Both the position numbers and the translations under genes were made by a program. Positions 21,508-32,764 of a stretch of 64,000 nucleotides of DNA are shown piece by piece. The stretch covers positions 14,847,875 through 14,911,874 of the forward strand of contig NC_133300.1 in NCBI RefSeq assembly GCF_005239225.2, written 5' to 3'. The DNA comes from Populus alba (taxonomy: Eukaryota; Streptophyta; Magnoliopsida; Malpighiales; Salicaceae). The notes below the pieces were generated by a model that did not search any database, had not been told where the DNA came from, and worked only from the letters and a program-made list of their open reading frames with translations. Within the stretch, counting starts at the first letter, position 1; each line of letters opens with the position of its first letter.

Positions 21508-21521
21508 GTTGCCCCCTTTTT
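21508..21521 (-). other. Polypurine tract of the gag-only element
   Basis: Minus strand reads AAAAAGGGGGCAAC directly before the 3' LTR (TGTCATAACC). Confidence 0.85.
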
Positions 21522-21852
21522 ATAATATTTACTATGCAAAGATATTGGAAAATTTCATTTTCTTTTATCTTTGTGTAGTAAATTTATAAAGAAAAGTAGA
21601 TAGAGAAAGAACCCTTTTTTTTTTTTTTTTAGTCTTGAAAACTTTGAAAACAGTAGATTGACACATGACCTTTACAGAGATTGAAAACAAGAAACAAGTC
21701 ATTTGGAAGACGATCCACCTTTTTTTTTTTTTTTTTTAAATGGATCAAATTATTTTGGGCAACCTGCCCGATGATAAAAGAAAGAAGAAGAATTTCGCGA
21801 ATGGTCTAATTGTTCCAGGCGACCTGCCCAATGATTGAAAAAAAATACGAGG

Positions 21853-21899
<47 letters not shown>

Positions 21900-21902
21900 G
21901 AT

Positions 21903-22270
21903 GGTCACATTGTAATGGGTTACCTGCCCAGTTGGTATATTGTAATGGGTTACCAACCCAGTTGGTCACATTGTAATGGGTTACCTGCCCAGTTGGTAAA
22001 TTGTAATGGGTTACCAACCCAGATGGTCACATTGTAATGGGTTACCTGCCCAGTTGGTATATTGTAATGGGTTACCAACCCAAATGGTCACATTGTAATG
22101 GGTTACCTGCCCAGTTGGTATATTATAATGGGTTACCAACCCAGTTGGTCATATTGTAATGGGTTACCTGCCCAGGTGGTCACATTGTAATGGGTTACCT
22201 GCCCAGTTGGTATATTGTAATGGGTTACCAGCCCAATTGGTCACATTGTAATGGGTTACCAGCCCAGTTA
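21903..22270. repeat. Tandem repeat, about 12 units of 30-31 bp
   Basis: Units alternate between 'ggtcacattgtaatgggtta' plus 'cctgcccagtt' and 'ggtatattgtaatgggttac' plus 'caacccagtt', giving a 61-bp higher-order period repeated about six times. Older related units lie at 21755-21840 ('caacctgcccgatgat', 'cgacctgcccaatgat'), separated by a long T run at 21858-21897. The array lies in the 3' non-coding part of the gag-only element. Confidence 0.92.
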
Positions 22271-22284
22271 AAAGAGAAATGAAA

Positions 22285-22527
22285 GTGAGGGCTCTAAGGC
22301 GCACTCAAAAGGAGGTAGGATAGGAAATGCACTACCTTTGATGGTCGAGGGCTCGAAGGCGCGCTCGAAAAGAATTGAGGTGAGGGCTCGAAGGCGCACT
22401 CGAAAGGAGGTAGGATAGGAAATGCACTACCTTTGATGGTCGAGGGCTTGAAGGCGCGCTAAAAAAGAATTGAGGTGAGGGCTCGAAGGCGCACTCGAAA
22501 GGAGGTAGGATAGGAAATGCACTACCT
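22285..22527. repeat. Tandem repeat, 95-bp unit, 2.5 copies
   Basis: Units begin 'gtgagggctc' at 22285, 22380 and 22475. Each holds 'aaggcgcactcgaaaggagg' and 'aggaaatgcactacct', and the full units hold a second related half ('ggcgcgctcgaaa'). Confidence 0.9.
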
Positions 22528-24976
22528 CAAGAATGAAAAATGAAATGTGGTTGAAAAGTACAGAGATTTTTCTGGTGGCCTAATTCTCATGGGTAGGCTA
22601 CCTAGGTTGAAAATTCTTAAAAGTGAAAATTTTTCAACAGCAATTTCGATCTTTGGCCATTTCAAGTTGGCCTTCCACTTGATGGATTTCGTTGGAATTT
22701 TCTCATATGAAATTTGCAAAACTCATTATCCAATGTCTCAAAGTTTAGATGATATGCATGCATCTTTACCTGATTTGAAATATAGGCCCCCCATTTAGTC
22801 TTCTCGTTGCTTGGTTGGTGAGATCTTGCTATCTGATTTGAGTCATCTTTGGCTTTCTAGTCCACTCGAGTTAGCCCATGTAAGTCTATTTCCAGATTTG
22901 TTTGCACAACTCAGCCTTTGTGGTGCTCATCATGACCCACTTACTTGCTAGAGATTTTATGTCTCATCAAATAATCTGAGAGGATTATTCATTACTCCTT
23001 GTCTCACTGCTAAAAACATTCGGTGTCCCTTGCTGAAAGGATCAAACTGTCTTTCATAAACCAAAATGCCCCCTTGTCTTGTTGTAGGAAATGTTCCTCT
23101 CTTTTTCTAGAATTTTTCCTTCTAAACACAATGTTGCCCCCTTGTATTGGTCATTGCCCCGAAGTGTGCTCTGTCAGCGACTTAGACAAATAATGGTTTT
23201 AAAAGACCATTCTCTCATTTCTCTTTTTGTTCATTTTGGTGAAGGAATGTGGGTCTATAATGAGTCTTGAAATCTTGATCTTGCATTTGGAAAACAAAAA
23301 TTATTTCGATGTGAATCTAAAACAATTTGCTTTTGAAATCTTGCAACTCCTTAGTTATTTTCTTTCTTGGAAAAGAGGTTATTTGCTCTTATGTTTGGCA
23401 ATGAGATCTTCTGTGAAAATACGTCATGAGATGAACTTTTGTTTCAAAGTGAAGGGCTCGAGAAAAAGCTCGAGGTTTTGTATGAGAAAAATTTGTCTCT
23501 TTTTGAATCATTCATTTTTATCATCATGAATAATAATGAGTAGTTTATTCTTGATGTCATGAATCTTATGAAAAAGTATTCTTTGCATTTTGAGAGCATT
23601 GTTTATTGTTCTAGGTCGCTTGCATGCTTGATTAGAAAGGACTTCTATAGGCATGTAACGTAGGCTATGGTTCTTGGCTATGAAAGAAAAGGATTCATAA
23701 GGCTCAAAGAGTGTTTCAGGGTTTCAAAGACTGAAGATCACGATCAATAGTTTGACTTTTGGCGTCATTCATATTTTCTTTTGCCGCTCTTCTTTGATTT
23801 GCCCCTCTTTTTTTCTTTTTCATTGCTTTGCTAGAGCATACTCATTTTATCTTGGTTATCACTTTTTCTTGTGATTTAGGCATGCCCCCTAGCATTTAAG
23901 TTTCTTGGACTCTTTTGCCTCTTGGCTTTCTCACGGCTTTATCATCTTTCTTGATCATTGAAATTTCACTTGCCCTTTACTTTTTTCTTGTGGTGTGGGC
24001 ATGATCCCTAGCATTTGTGTTTCTTGGGCTCTTTTGCCTTTTGGCTTTCTCACGGCTTTATCATCTTTCTTGATCATTGAAATTTCACTTGCCCCTAGTG
24101 TAGGGTGTGATCTTAATCGAGATTTTTTATGAAAGAAAAAAAAATTATTCAGGCTCAAAAAGGGATCACAAGGGATGTATTTATTTTAGAACGTGAAAGG
24201 AATAACAAAGATGGCCTTTCCTCATTTCAAGCGCAAGCAGCTATGATCAATAAACTTTGACCTCATCTAGTGTGATGGTTTAGTCTTTGCAAAGATGTAA
24301 TTCATGAGTTATGAGCAACAAGTTCACTACATACCATTATTCATACATTTAAAAACACATGATTCAAGAGTCATGGGGTAAGGGTATTTATTCATTTCTT
24401 TTTTCTTTCTTCTTTTTAGAGTTTGGTCACTTTTATAAAGGAGTTGCTTGATTCAATTGTCATTCTACAAGTAGAATGTCAAAAATATCGTTTTTGAATA
24501 AACATCAAATTATTTTTTGAAATCAAAATGCCAGATCAATTTTTTCAAAACTCCAATAGGGAAACTGATTTTTGTTAAAAGAGATGAATTGCGTCTATGA
24601 GATCGCACAAGGTTTCAAAGATGTGTTTGTGAATCTTTATAAGAAAACTCTTTCAGAAAAAATAAATAAATAATGATAATCGTAAACATGATTGAATGAC
24701 AAACTCATTATTTCATTGAAATTTTGGAAAATAAGTTCAACAAGAAAGAACTTATGACAACATCTTGGGCTGTGAATACTGGCATGATAACATATAAAGG
24801 GGCTAAACATTTAGCGATCATTGATTGGAATTTTTGGAATCTTTCAATCATTCATTCTCCTCGACAGGGGCATCTTTTCAACAATCAATTGAAGTCATTT
24901 GTAGATCATTCTTGACCTAATATCACCATAGATTTATCTTCAAGATAGTTGATTTCTGAGAGTTGGTGTGAAGCAA
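22528..24976. other. Non-coding interior of the gag-only element
   Basis: No retroviral-type enzyme or other domain is recognisable on either strand. A tandem duplication of about 118 bp lies at 23865-24100; both copies contain 'ggctttctcacggctttatc'. The open frames present are short and without known motifs. Confidence 0.6.
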
Positions 24977-26049
24977 TTAACTATAGGAATGATAAGTGTC
25001 TTGGCAACCACCTTCAGTGAAACTGTTCTTCTCAGTCGGGTTAGCAATCTTACCTAACCTGATGGCTTGTTCAATCCTCTCCGCTATAACAACCAAGTCA
25101 GTAAAATGTTGTGCCGAGCTTCTAACCAGGTACTCAAAGTATGGAGCTTTAAAGGTGTTGGAAAATAAATTGATCATCTCTTTTTCCAACATGGGAGGAT
25201 TAACTTGTGCAGCTACCTCACTCCATCTCCGGGCGTATTCTCTTATGGACTCCTTATTGTTCTTCTCCATAGCTTGCAAGATTAAACGATCAGGGCCCAC
25301 GTCTATATTGAACTTATATTGCCTCATGAAGGCATCAACTAAGTCCTTCCATTTTTTAACCTTGGTATTGTCCAACCGCATATACCAGGTGAGGGCAGCG
25401 TCACTCAAGCTTTCTTGGAAGAAATGAATCAACAGTTTCTCATCATCAACCACCTCAGCCATTTTGTTGTAGTATGCTTTAAGATGAGTTATAGGGCATT
25501 GAGTTCCAGTATATTTGACAAATTCTGGCACTCTAAACTTTTTGGGAATGACAATGTTGGGCACCAAACACATCTCAGCAGCCTTTATAGGATCATATAG
25601 GTGAATTCCCTCCAATGCTCTCAATCTTTGCTCCAGGGCAACTAATTTGTTCATACCATCTTCTTTTACCCTCTTGCCCTTTTGAGATTCCTTCTCTGTA
25701 GAATCAATGGTAAACAACATTCTCGTGGGTATGCTGGTTGAAAATGCATGGCTTGTTGAAAATCAGATGACAACCCATTTGCCCCTAGATTCTGTGGATT
25801 GAAGGGATTTACGAGCATATCTTCAGGTTGAGCTATAAGTGTTGTTTTTCCGAATTTATCTCTCAAGGCTTGCTCGAGTAGACTAGTAAGCCTTGTGACT
25901 TCTTCCTTAAGATTGTCCACCTCTTTTTGATGTTGGGCTTCCAATTGGGCTCTTTCTTCGTTTTCCATTTGTCTTTTTCCCGAACAAGTGTTATAGATGG
26001 GTTTCAATGGGGAAACTATATTTCGACCTGCTAAATGTAAATCATGCAA
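24977..26049 (-). pseudogene. Gag of the TR-GAG element, split by a frameshift
   Basis: The downstream part (25720-24977) holds the Gag core: 'VPEFVKYTGTQCPITHLKAY', 'HFFQESLSDAALTWYMRLD', 'WKDLVDAFMRQYKFN', 'ESIREYARRWSEVAAQVNPP', typical of Tat/Ogre/Athila-type Gag. The upstream part (26049-25666) carries a predicted coiled coil (ERAQLEAQHQKEVDNLKEEV, then 'LEQALRDK'). The two frames overlap at 25666-25720 and differ, so one frameshift near 25720 separates them. In the family Gag forms the particle that packages element RNA. Downstream of the core I see a stop and no protease, so the protein ends as Gag. Confidence 0.85.
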
Positions 26050-26539
26050 TTATGCAAAAATGCTGAAGCAATAAAAAAATACATATGAAATGCGGACTTG
26101 CCCTTTACGGGGTGACAACCTAATAGAAAGATCCTAATTATTCAGTGCATCAAGGGGTTGGTCATTATCTAGTCTCAAAAGGTCTCTCGCATGCTCAGTG
26201 ATCGTCCATGAAAGGTCGATATGAGGCTTACAAGTAGTGTGAAGATAGAGGCCCTGAGTAATATCAGTTTGGCATATCAACCACTTCCAAGTAAACAATC
26301 AAGCGAGAGTTGGATGGTTTCACGAGTCTTACCCAGGCTAAAGCCATTGGGGTACCGTTACTTCCCCACTTATCCTAGGTTGTAAAGTGTGTGCTCCCAA
26401 AGTGATGCATGACAATATAAACAAGGATGCATGCTAAAGCAATAAATGCAGGAAAAAATAAACAAATAAACACAACAACAACAAAAAATAATAATAAAAA
26501 AATAGCAATAATAAGACAAAAGACAAAGCTTAATCCTAA

Positions 26540-26558
26540 GTCCCCAGTGGAGTCGCCA
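26540..26558 (-). other. Primer-binding site of the gag-only element (tRNA-Arg type)
   Basis: The minus strand reads TGGCGACTCCACTGGGGAC, three bases after the 5' LTR end; this is the arginine-tRNA type known from Ogre/Tat elements. Confidence 0.85.
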
Positions 26559-26561
26559 TTC

Positions 26562-28709
26562 TGTCGCACCCGACATCGTGGCGGCCCTAAAAATAATTCT
26601 CTCAATCATGGAAAAAAAGAACAGATTCTGGCATCCGGTTCTTTTAGAAAAAATGTCTCGTTTGAGGAGTCGCCACCTAGTATTATGGTCACTAGGAACC
26701 CTAGCTGGTCAACAGAGATTCTATGACTCGGGATTGGTTACGTAAAAGGGAAGATATTATCACCCCTTAAACGTTCTGCCTAAGGCAGACTGCATTGTTG
26801 GTTTTGTCTTAAATTTCTAAATATTTATTAATTTATGATGTGATGATTTGTTTATAATATTCCTGACTCTGGCGCCATGGAATTATTCGAGCTCGAATAA
26901 TTCCAACTCTGGCGTTGGTAAAAATTCGTAGCTGAAAAAAATTAGATCAATATTTTTTAATTCCCTACTCTAGCGCCAGTGAATAAATAAAAATAAATTT
27001 ATTTTTACACATGCACACATTTTTTATTTTTCTAGCTAAACAAAATAAAAATACAACGAATAAAAATAATATAAATTTAAACTGGTATTTTTATTCCTGA
27101 CTCTGGCGTCAGTGAATAAACCAATAAATTTACATTATTTTTATTCATGCATACATATTTTTTTACTTTTATTTTTTTATTTTTTCTGTTTTTATTTTTT
27201 GTTTTTCTATTGTTTTCTATTTTTTATTTTTTTTGGCTGGGTCCAGCCCAGCCCATGTGGGCTGGGCTGGACCCAGCAGGCCTAGCCGGGTCACAGGCTT
27301 GACCCGGCTGGCCATTATTTTTTTTACCAGCAGGCGTGCGTGAACAATTCACGCACGCCCGCTATAGGAGCATGTAATTAAATTGCCAGAAGAAGGGAAA
27401 GCGCAACTTACCTGGTGCTGGAAGTGGCGATCCGGATTTTTCAGTCTTTCTTGGTCGTCTATCCTTGCCTCAAGATCCCTGCGTTCATTCGTTCCCCTTC
27501 TGTCGGTGTTCTCTTCTGTCAGCTGCTCGTTCCTCTCCTGTTTTTTTTCAGTCTTGTCCTCTGGTTTTGGAAGCTGGTGCTGGAGAAGAGGCAGTCAGTG
27601 GGTTTCTTGTTTCAACGTCCTCCTCTCTACGTCCCTTTTCCTTGTTTTGCTGTGTTATTCCTTGCTTCTCTGTTTTTTTTTCCCCTTTCTGTTTTTGTTT
27701 GTGCTCTCTGTTTACTTCTTTCGTGTTCTTCCCCTCAGTTTTTTTTTATTCTCAGTCGCTCTCTATCTGTCCTGCTGGTTCCCCCTGGCTTTTTTCGTGC
27801 TCCTCGGCTCTACTCTTGTTTTTCTTTCCCTCGTTTCTGCCCCTTTTCCCTGGTTATTTTTCTGCTTTGTTCTGTGATTTTCTTCCCCTCTCCTGGGTTT
27901 TCTTCGCTCTGTCTTGCTCTCCCCACTGTCTCTGCGTATTATTTCTCTGGATTTATACTCTATTGTCTTCCTGTCGGTTCTGTGTTTTCTTCCCGTTTTA
28001 TAGCCACAGAATTCCACCGTTACTAGGTAATCAATCGACTGTTATTGCAGGAGTAATGGTGGCGGCCGGCAGCTGAACCGTTGAAGAAGATGAACAGTGC
28101 TGCGTTTAATGGCCATTTGCATTTTGGTCCTTGAATTTCTGAAATCATGCAATCAAGCCCCTGGATAAAATGTAAATTTGGACCCCTTTATTTCAGCGCT
28201 TTTCCAATGTAGTCCTTGGATTTTAATTTCGAAATTTGGACCCCAAACCTTAATAGTTCTTCAATTAAGCCCCTGAATAAGTTAATTTAATTAAATTCAA
28301 GTCCAATTAAGTCTAAAACTTATCAATTATCCAATTAAACTCTTAATTGGATTAATTAAATCAATTCCAAGCTCAATTAAGTCTCAAAACTTATCAATTC
28401 TCCAATTAAATCCATGATTGGATGAATTAAATTAATTTCAAGCTTAATTAAATCTCAAAACTTTATCAATTCTCCAATTAAACCCTTAATTAAACAAATT
28501 AATTCCAAACTTAATTAGATTAATTCCAAAGTTTAATTAAACCCCAAAACTTCCATTCATATTGCCCTTAACCCAAAAATTAATTAATTCTTCATTTATT
28601 TCATTTTACTTGTTTTCTCATCATCATTATTTTTTTCATCGATTTTTTTATCCTTTTCAATAAATAAAATAATAATAATAATAAAATGGTCAAAAATTGG
28701 GTTATGACA
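26562..28709 (-). repeat. LTR B (5' LTR in element sense), 2148 bp
   Basis: Matches 19347-21507 with a handful of base changes (for example near 27009-27019, 27775 and 28023) and length differences in T and AAT runs. Followed by GACTG at 28710-28714. Confidence 0.95.
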
Positions 28710-28714
28710 GACTG

Positions 28715-29309
28715 TATCAGTTATATATATTGGGATTCTCAATGAATTGTTAACGAGGTTAGTGAAAAATAATTTCATGAGAACAACTGGACAGTACTAT
28801 TGTGCTTCTTATAATGATATAGGAGTTGCTTAGAGTTCTTGAAAATGGGCATTTCTTGCATTGATGGATGTCTGCTGCACATTTGTTTATGGCTTCTTAT
28901 TCTTTTGTGTGAATAGCCCCTTATTCATAAAAGCCTTGAATTGATATGCATATCAAAAGATTAAAAAATGAAGAAGAAGGAGAATATGCTTTGTTGAAGA
29001 CATTTTCAGATGTAATTATGGGTCCAAAACAAGCTGATTCATTGCATTTATGAGTGTTTGATCGCTGTCTTCGACCTTGTAAACCTTCATTCGACTTCAT
29101 GTTTTTCAGGTAACAGCAATCTTTTTGTTATCCAAAAAAATGAGTTTGATCTGGAGAAGGGTTAATTTTGTAGTTAAGTAGATTCGTAGAACCCTTTCTT
29201 GATCAATTAGCCAATGCACCCGAGCTATACTGTGGGTATGATTCCTGCTATGTTTTCTAAGCGACGCTTCGATAGCTAGAAAATTTTCTTAGTGGGAACC
29301 CATGATCGA

Positions 29310-29380
<71 letters not shown>

Positions 29381-29400
29381 AAATAAATCCAGTGGATGTT
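28715..29400. repeat. Duplicated spacer block, copy II, with the empty CACTA target
   Basis: 28793-29215 matches the sequence on both sides of the CACTA element (left flank 49485-49510, right flank 59874-60575) without the element. The single GGA at 28822-28824 marks the unoccupied site. 29190-29340 matches 1225-1380 of copy I. An (AT)n microsatellite fills 29321-29376. Confidence 0.85.
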
Positions 29401-30790
29401 AGCTAATGATGTATTAGTATTAGGTGGCTCGCGGATTGCTATCTACCGGGTGATTTTTTAACATAAAAAAATAATGTTCACACTATGTCTGTTTTTTTTA
29501 ACATGAAAAAATAATGTTGAGATTACTTTTAAAAAAATATAAGACTTTGATGATTAACTAATATTGGTTAATTTAATAATATAATTAAAAAAAACATCAA
29601 CGATTACAAAGGGAACAAAAAATTTGACAATAATCGAGGGCCACCATCCATAGGTATCCAAAATGCCATTCTCAATCATTTTCAGCATAAAAACCTCAAA
29701 CCCATCCTAATAGTTTCTATAGACCCATTTTTAACTTAAAAATCAATTCTAATCCACTTTAAATATTTTTAAATTGAAATTTAAGTTTCAAAACAAAAAA
29801 CATGATATATCATTACCTATCACACTCACCTCTGAAACTCAACCACTTCAATACATGATAACCTAACTTGCAACTTCAAAGCGAGTGAGATCAAACATTA
29901 CTTTTTCTAGTAAAAAAAGATAGGGGTTATTCACTCAAAAAAAGGCTCCGGTGCAACTTCCCAGCTGCTTTAGTTTTTTGCACTTGCTGGGATTGCATTA
30001 ATGGATTTTTTGCTTTGCGTATGAATATGTTCACGCGTAGTGAGACTTGATGATTAGTTGTGACCATGCCATTGCATTTATAAAAATGGCAGCTTAGTTT
30101 TTGCTTATGTTCATGCTAATCTTTATCAACCTTAATTTGTATTTTATGAGCTCCTGTTGGTTTGCTTATGGTGCACTCCTATTGTTTTTAACAAATTTAA
30201 AGAATAGGACTTTATAATAAGCAAGGGTTTAAGATTTTTATACATGGTTGTGAAAGCAAACAATATTGTAATAGAAACTAGCAAAGGGAAACCCAAGATC
30301 CTAAAGGATTTTGTTCTTATGAAATTGTTGCTTAAAAATATTGAAGGCAGAGATAAGTGATCTTTAATATGAAAGATGAGCTGGTTATGCCATAGATTTC
30401 CACATTGTTGATGCCAACTTTATAAGTATGTAAATGAATCCTTTATAGTGTTAATGCCATTAGTTATTTTTTTTTTCCTTTAACCTATTTTTGGGAATCA
30501 TATATTGTTTAGATGAACATTGAATACCGATCGATTTGCTAATTAAAACATCACTTTTGTTTATTGGTTTATTTGGTAAAGTTGGAGGACAAGCAATAAC
30601 TCAAAGTTGCTTAACTAAAAGATTTTTATCTTAAGGAAGGAGTGATCCTTGCAAATACCACATCTGCTGGAATGGAACCAAGGATAGCTTCTGAACACTA
30701 TTCATTAGTCTTCACTGCTATTTTTATTTCTCAATCACATCATGGTGGAATTTTAGAGTTTCTTAGTTGTTAATATTTGACAATCTTTGT
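29401..30790. other. Intergenic, AT-rich, no gene seen
   Basis: No open frame with a recognisable domain on either strand and no clear repeat boundary. Confidence 0.45.
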
Positions 30791-31420
30791 TGTCTTTTGT
30801 TGGGGATTCCTACTCCCCATGCGCGGACCGGTGGTGTTCTGATAGTTGTCCATTGAAGACTAAGCACACTGAGACACAATATTTAATGTGGTTCGGCAAA
30901 TTGCTTACATCCACTGAAGAGGTTCATATTATTAGAGATAAAGAAGGACACAATACAAATACATGGAGGAGGATCACATCCACTCTACTCAACTCTCAGC
31001 GGTGCACTTGCAGCTGCTGCAATGGCAGCAACCATGGCAGTTACTTTCTTCTTCTCTTCTCTCTTATTCTCCTCACAATCTCTTTCTCAATTTGCTCTCT
31101 ACCTTATACCTCTATTTATAGGCATGGATGGTGAGACAAGATCCACAAAATATGGCATCAATTATGCCACTACATTTGCTTCCATTTTGTGTCAAATGGG
31201 TGATGAGTTGTTCCACTTGTATAAAGTGGAAGTGGAGTATTTGCCACAATAATGGCAATTTCCTAACATCTTTTTTCTTTGAATATGTAATTAAGAACAA
31301 AAGACTAAGGCAGGTACGTACTTTCTGATTTTTTATCATCTTCTGTAATAGGGTCTTACACAGGTGGAGCAACTAACAAAATTTTCTTCATGGTTGCAAC
31401 TGTAAGATCATCCAAGTATT
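30791..31420. repeat. Possible decayed LTR fragment
   Basis: Contains 'caatatttaatgtggttcgg', which resembles a phrase common in plant LTRs (TTAACGTGGTTCGGC). A short inverted repeat (GGGGATTCC...TACTCCCC) sits near 30801, and a TATA-like 'tatttata' near 31112. I could not find its ends, a partner LTR or a target duplication. The open frames inside (30787-31134, 31022-31252) have no known domain. Confidence 0.3.
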
Positions 31421-32523
31421 TACTCTCAATCTCTCTCAAACTCTTGACAAACATTATTCCAGATGATTGTTCCAAGTGTTGAAGAATTCAGTATTTAAGG
31501 GAAAGAAAATCTTTCGTGAGAATTTTCCTTATTGCCAATAACCACAAATTGAACGGTTGAGATATTCAATGACAATGTCAGTGGTGGAGCCCATGGTTGA
31601 AAGAAATCATAAATAAGAAAATCTGGCCTTAATGTTGTCAGAATGTTTGAGAAGCTACTACTTGCCATATCAAATGGTTGCATCAAGTTTCGCAAGGGAT
31701 GATGTGGAAAGATCTGAAATTAAGAAGAAAAGAATAAGAAACTGATATTGTTTGCAGCTGTTTATTTCTTTTTCTTTCTACAACAGGTTGCTGCATATTT
31801 AACTGTTTATGCTAGCTTTTTCTCCATGTTGTTTTTCTCTTTTGCATTGCTAGAAAAATAGGGTGCAAAATGGCTATGAGAATCATGTTTTTAGCCAAAA
31901 ACAATTGCCAAAACAATCAAGCATGATGAAGAATCATGTCATGTAATTCAACAATATGATTTTCACTACATTATTTTGGTTTGCTGCTGTTTATTTATTT
32001 TTCTTTTTACAGCAGGTTGCTGCAAATTTGACAATTTCTTTATAGGAGAAACATGCATTTTCACTTCACTTTACTTTAATTAGAATTTTGCTTTTATATG
32101 TATTTGCTAAATTTGTGTCGATTTTTCACTTGCATGAGACTATTTTACTTCACAAAATATCGTTAATTATTTATATTAATCTACACATATAGAATTAGTA
32201 GCTGGAAAAACCTCTTGGAATCTACTGTCACAGAAACACCGAGACGCCAAAATAAAAATAAACTGATAACCAAGATTGCAAAATGTGAGTCTAATTACCC
32301 CAAACCAAAACCATGAGCAAAAACAAGGACCCGTCCTAGCATGATGAAAATCCTTGCTATGTTTTTTCCCTCGTGTTGGCTACTTTGATGAACATGCAAA
32401 CAAGAAGGAAGATCACAGGATGTCTTGAAATCACTACTCACTTTACTTTGATGGTAATTAACAAGGAAAAAAAAAAGCAAGAGCTAATAAGAAATTAGAT
32501 CCACGGAAAACTGACGAAGATCT
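31421..32523. other. Intergenic and 3' flank of TNL-B
   Basis: 31421-32185 shows nothing recognisable. 32190-32523 matches 7570-7920 next to TNL-A and is the shared 3' flank. Confidence 0.5.
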
Positions 32524-32764
32524 TCAAGCTAAATCAAGTTGGATTCTTCCCCAAAACTCATGCAGCAGAAGCTGCTGCACAGCCAGCTGCTGCTCAAGCA
32601 GCTGCTGCTCACTCAGCTGCTCAAGCAGCTGCAGCTGCTCAAGCGACAGCTGCTCAAGCGGCAGCTGCTCAAGTAGCAGCTGCTCTAGCAACAGCTGCTC
32701 AAACAGCAGCAGCTGCTCAGACAAGTGCTCGCTCTTCTGGATCCAAACATTCCTTTTCCCATTC
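32524..32764 (-). repeat. TNL-B exon 6: 15-bp CAG/CTG-type coding repeat (Leu/Glu/Gln tail)
   Basis: Begins [13 protein letters not shown], then runs of [14 protein letters not shown] and similar to the stop. DNA units are near GAGCAGCTGCTGCTT. The acceptor 'ctttatag' before GAATGGG gives the correct phase with the GTAATC donor of exon 5 at 32829-32830. If the intron were retained, the protein would end at SLKR three bases into it. Confidence 0.7.

Larger units (their letters stand above)
19347..28709 (-). mobile_element. Gag-only LTR retrotransposon (TR-GAG type), 9363 bp
   Basis: Direct repeats 19347-21507 and 26562-28709 flank the element, with target duplication GACTG. Read on the minus strand the 5' LTR is 28709-26562. 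It is followed after three bases by a 19-base primer site of the arginine-tRNA type used by Tat/Ogre elements, and the purine tract lies at 21521-21508 before the 3' LTR. The only protein remains are gag. The 5.05-kb interior has no protease, reverse transcriptase or integrase that I can find, so it depends on enzymes from another element. Gag-only elements of this kind are called TR-GAG. The LTRs differ by a few substitutions and several short indels, so it is older than the chromovirus at 1970 but still young. Confidence 0.9.

Noticed and set aside
21903..22270. Regular 30-bp repeats resembling a CRISPR array
   Set aside because: The units are head-to-tail without unique spacers, in a plant retroelement; it is a tandem repeat.
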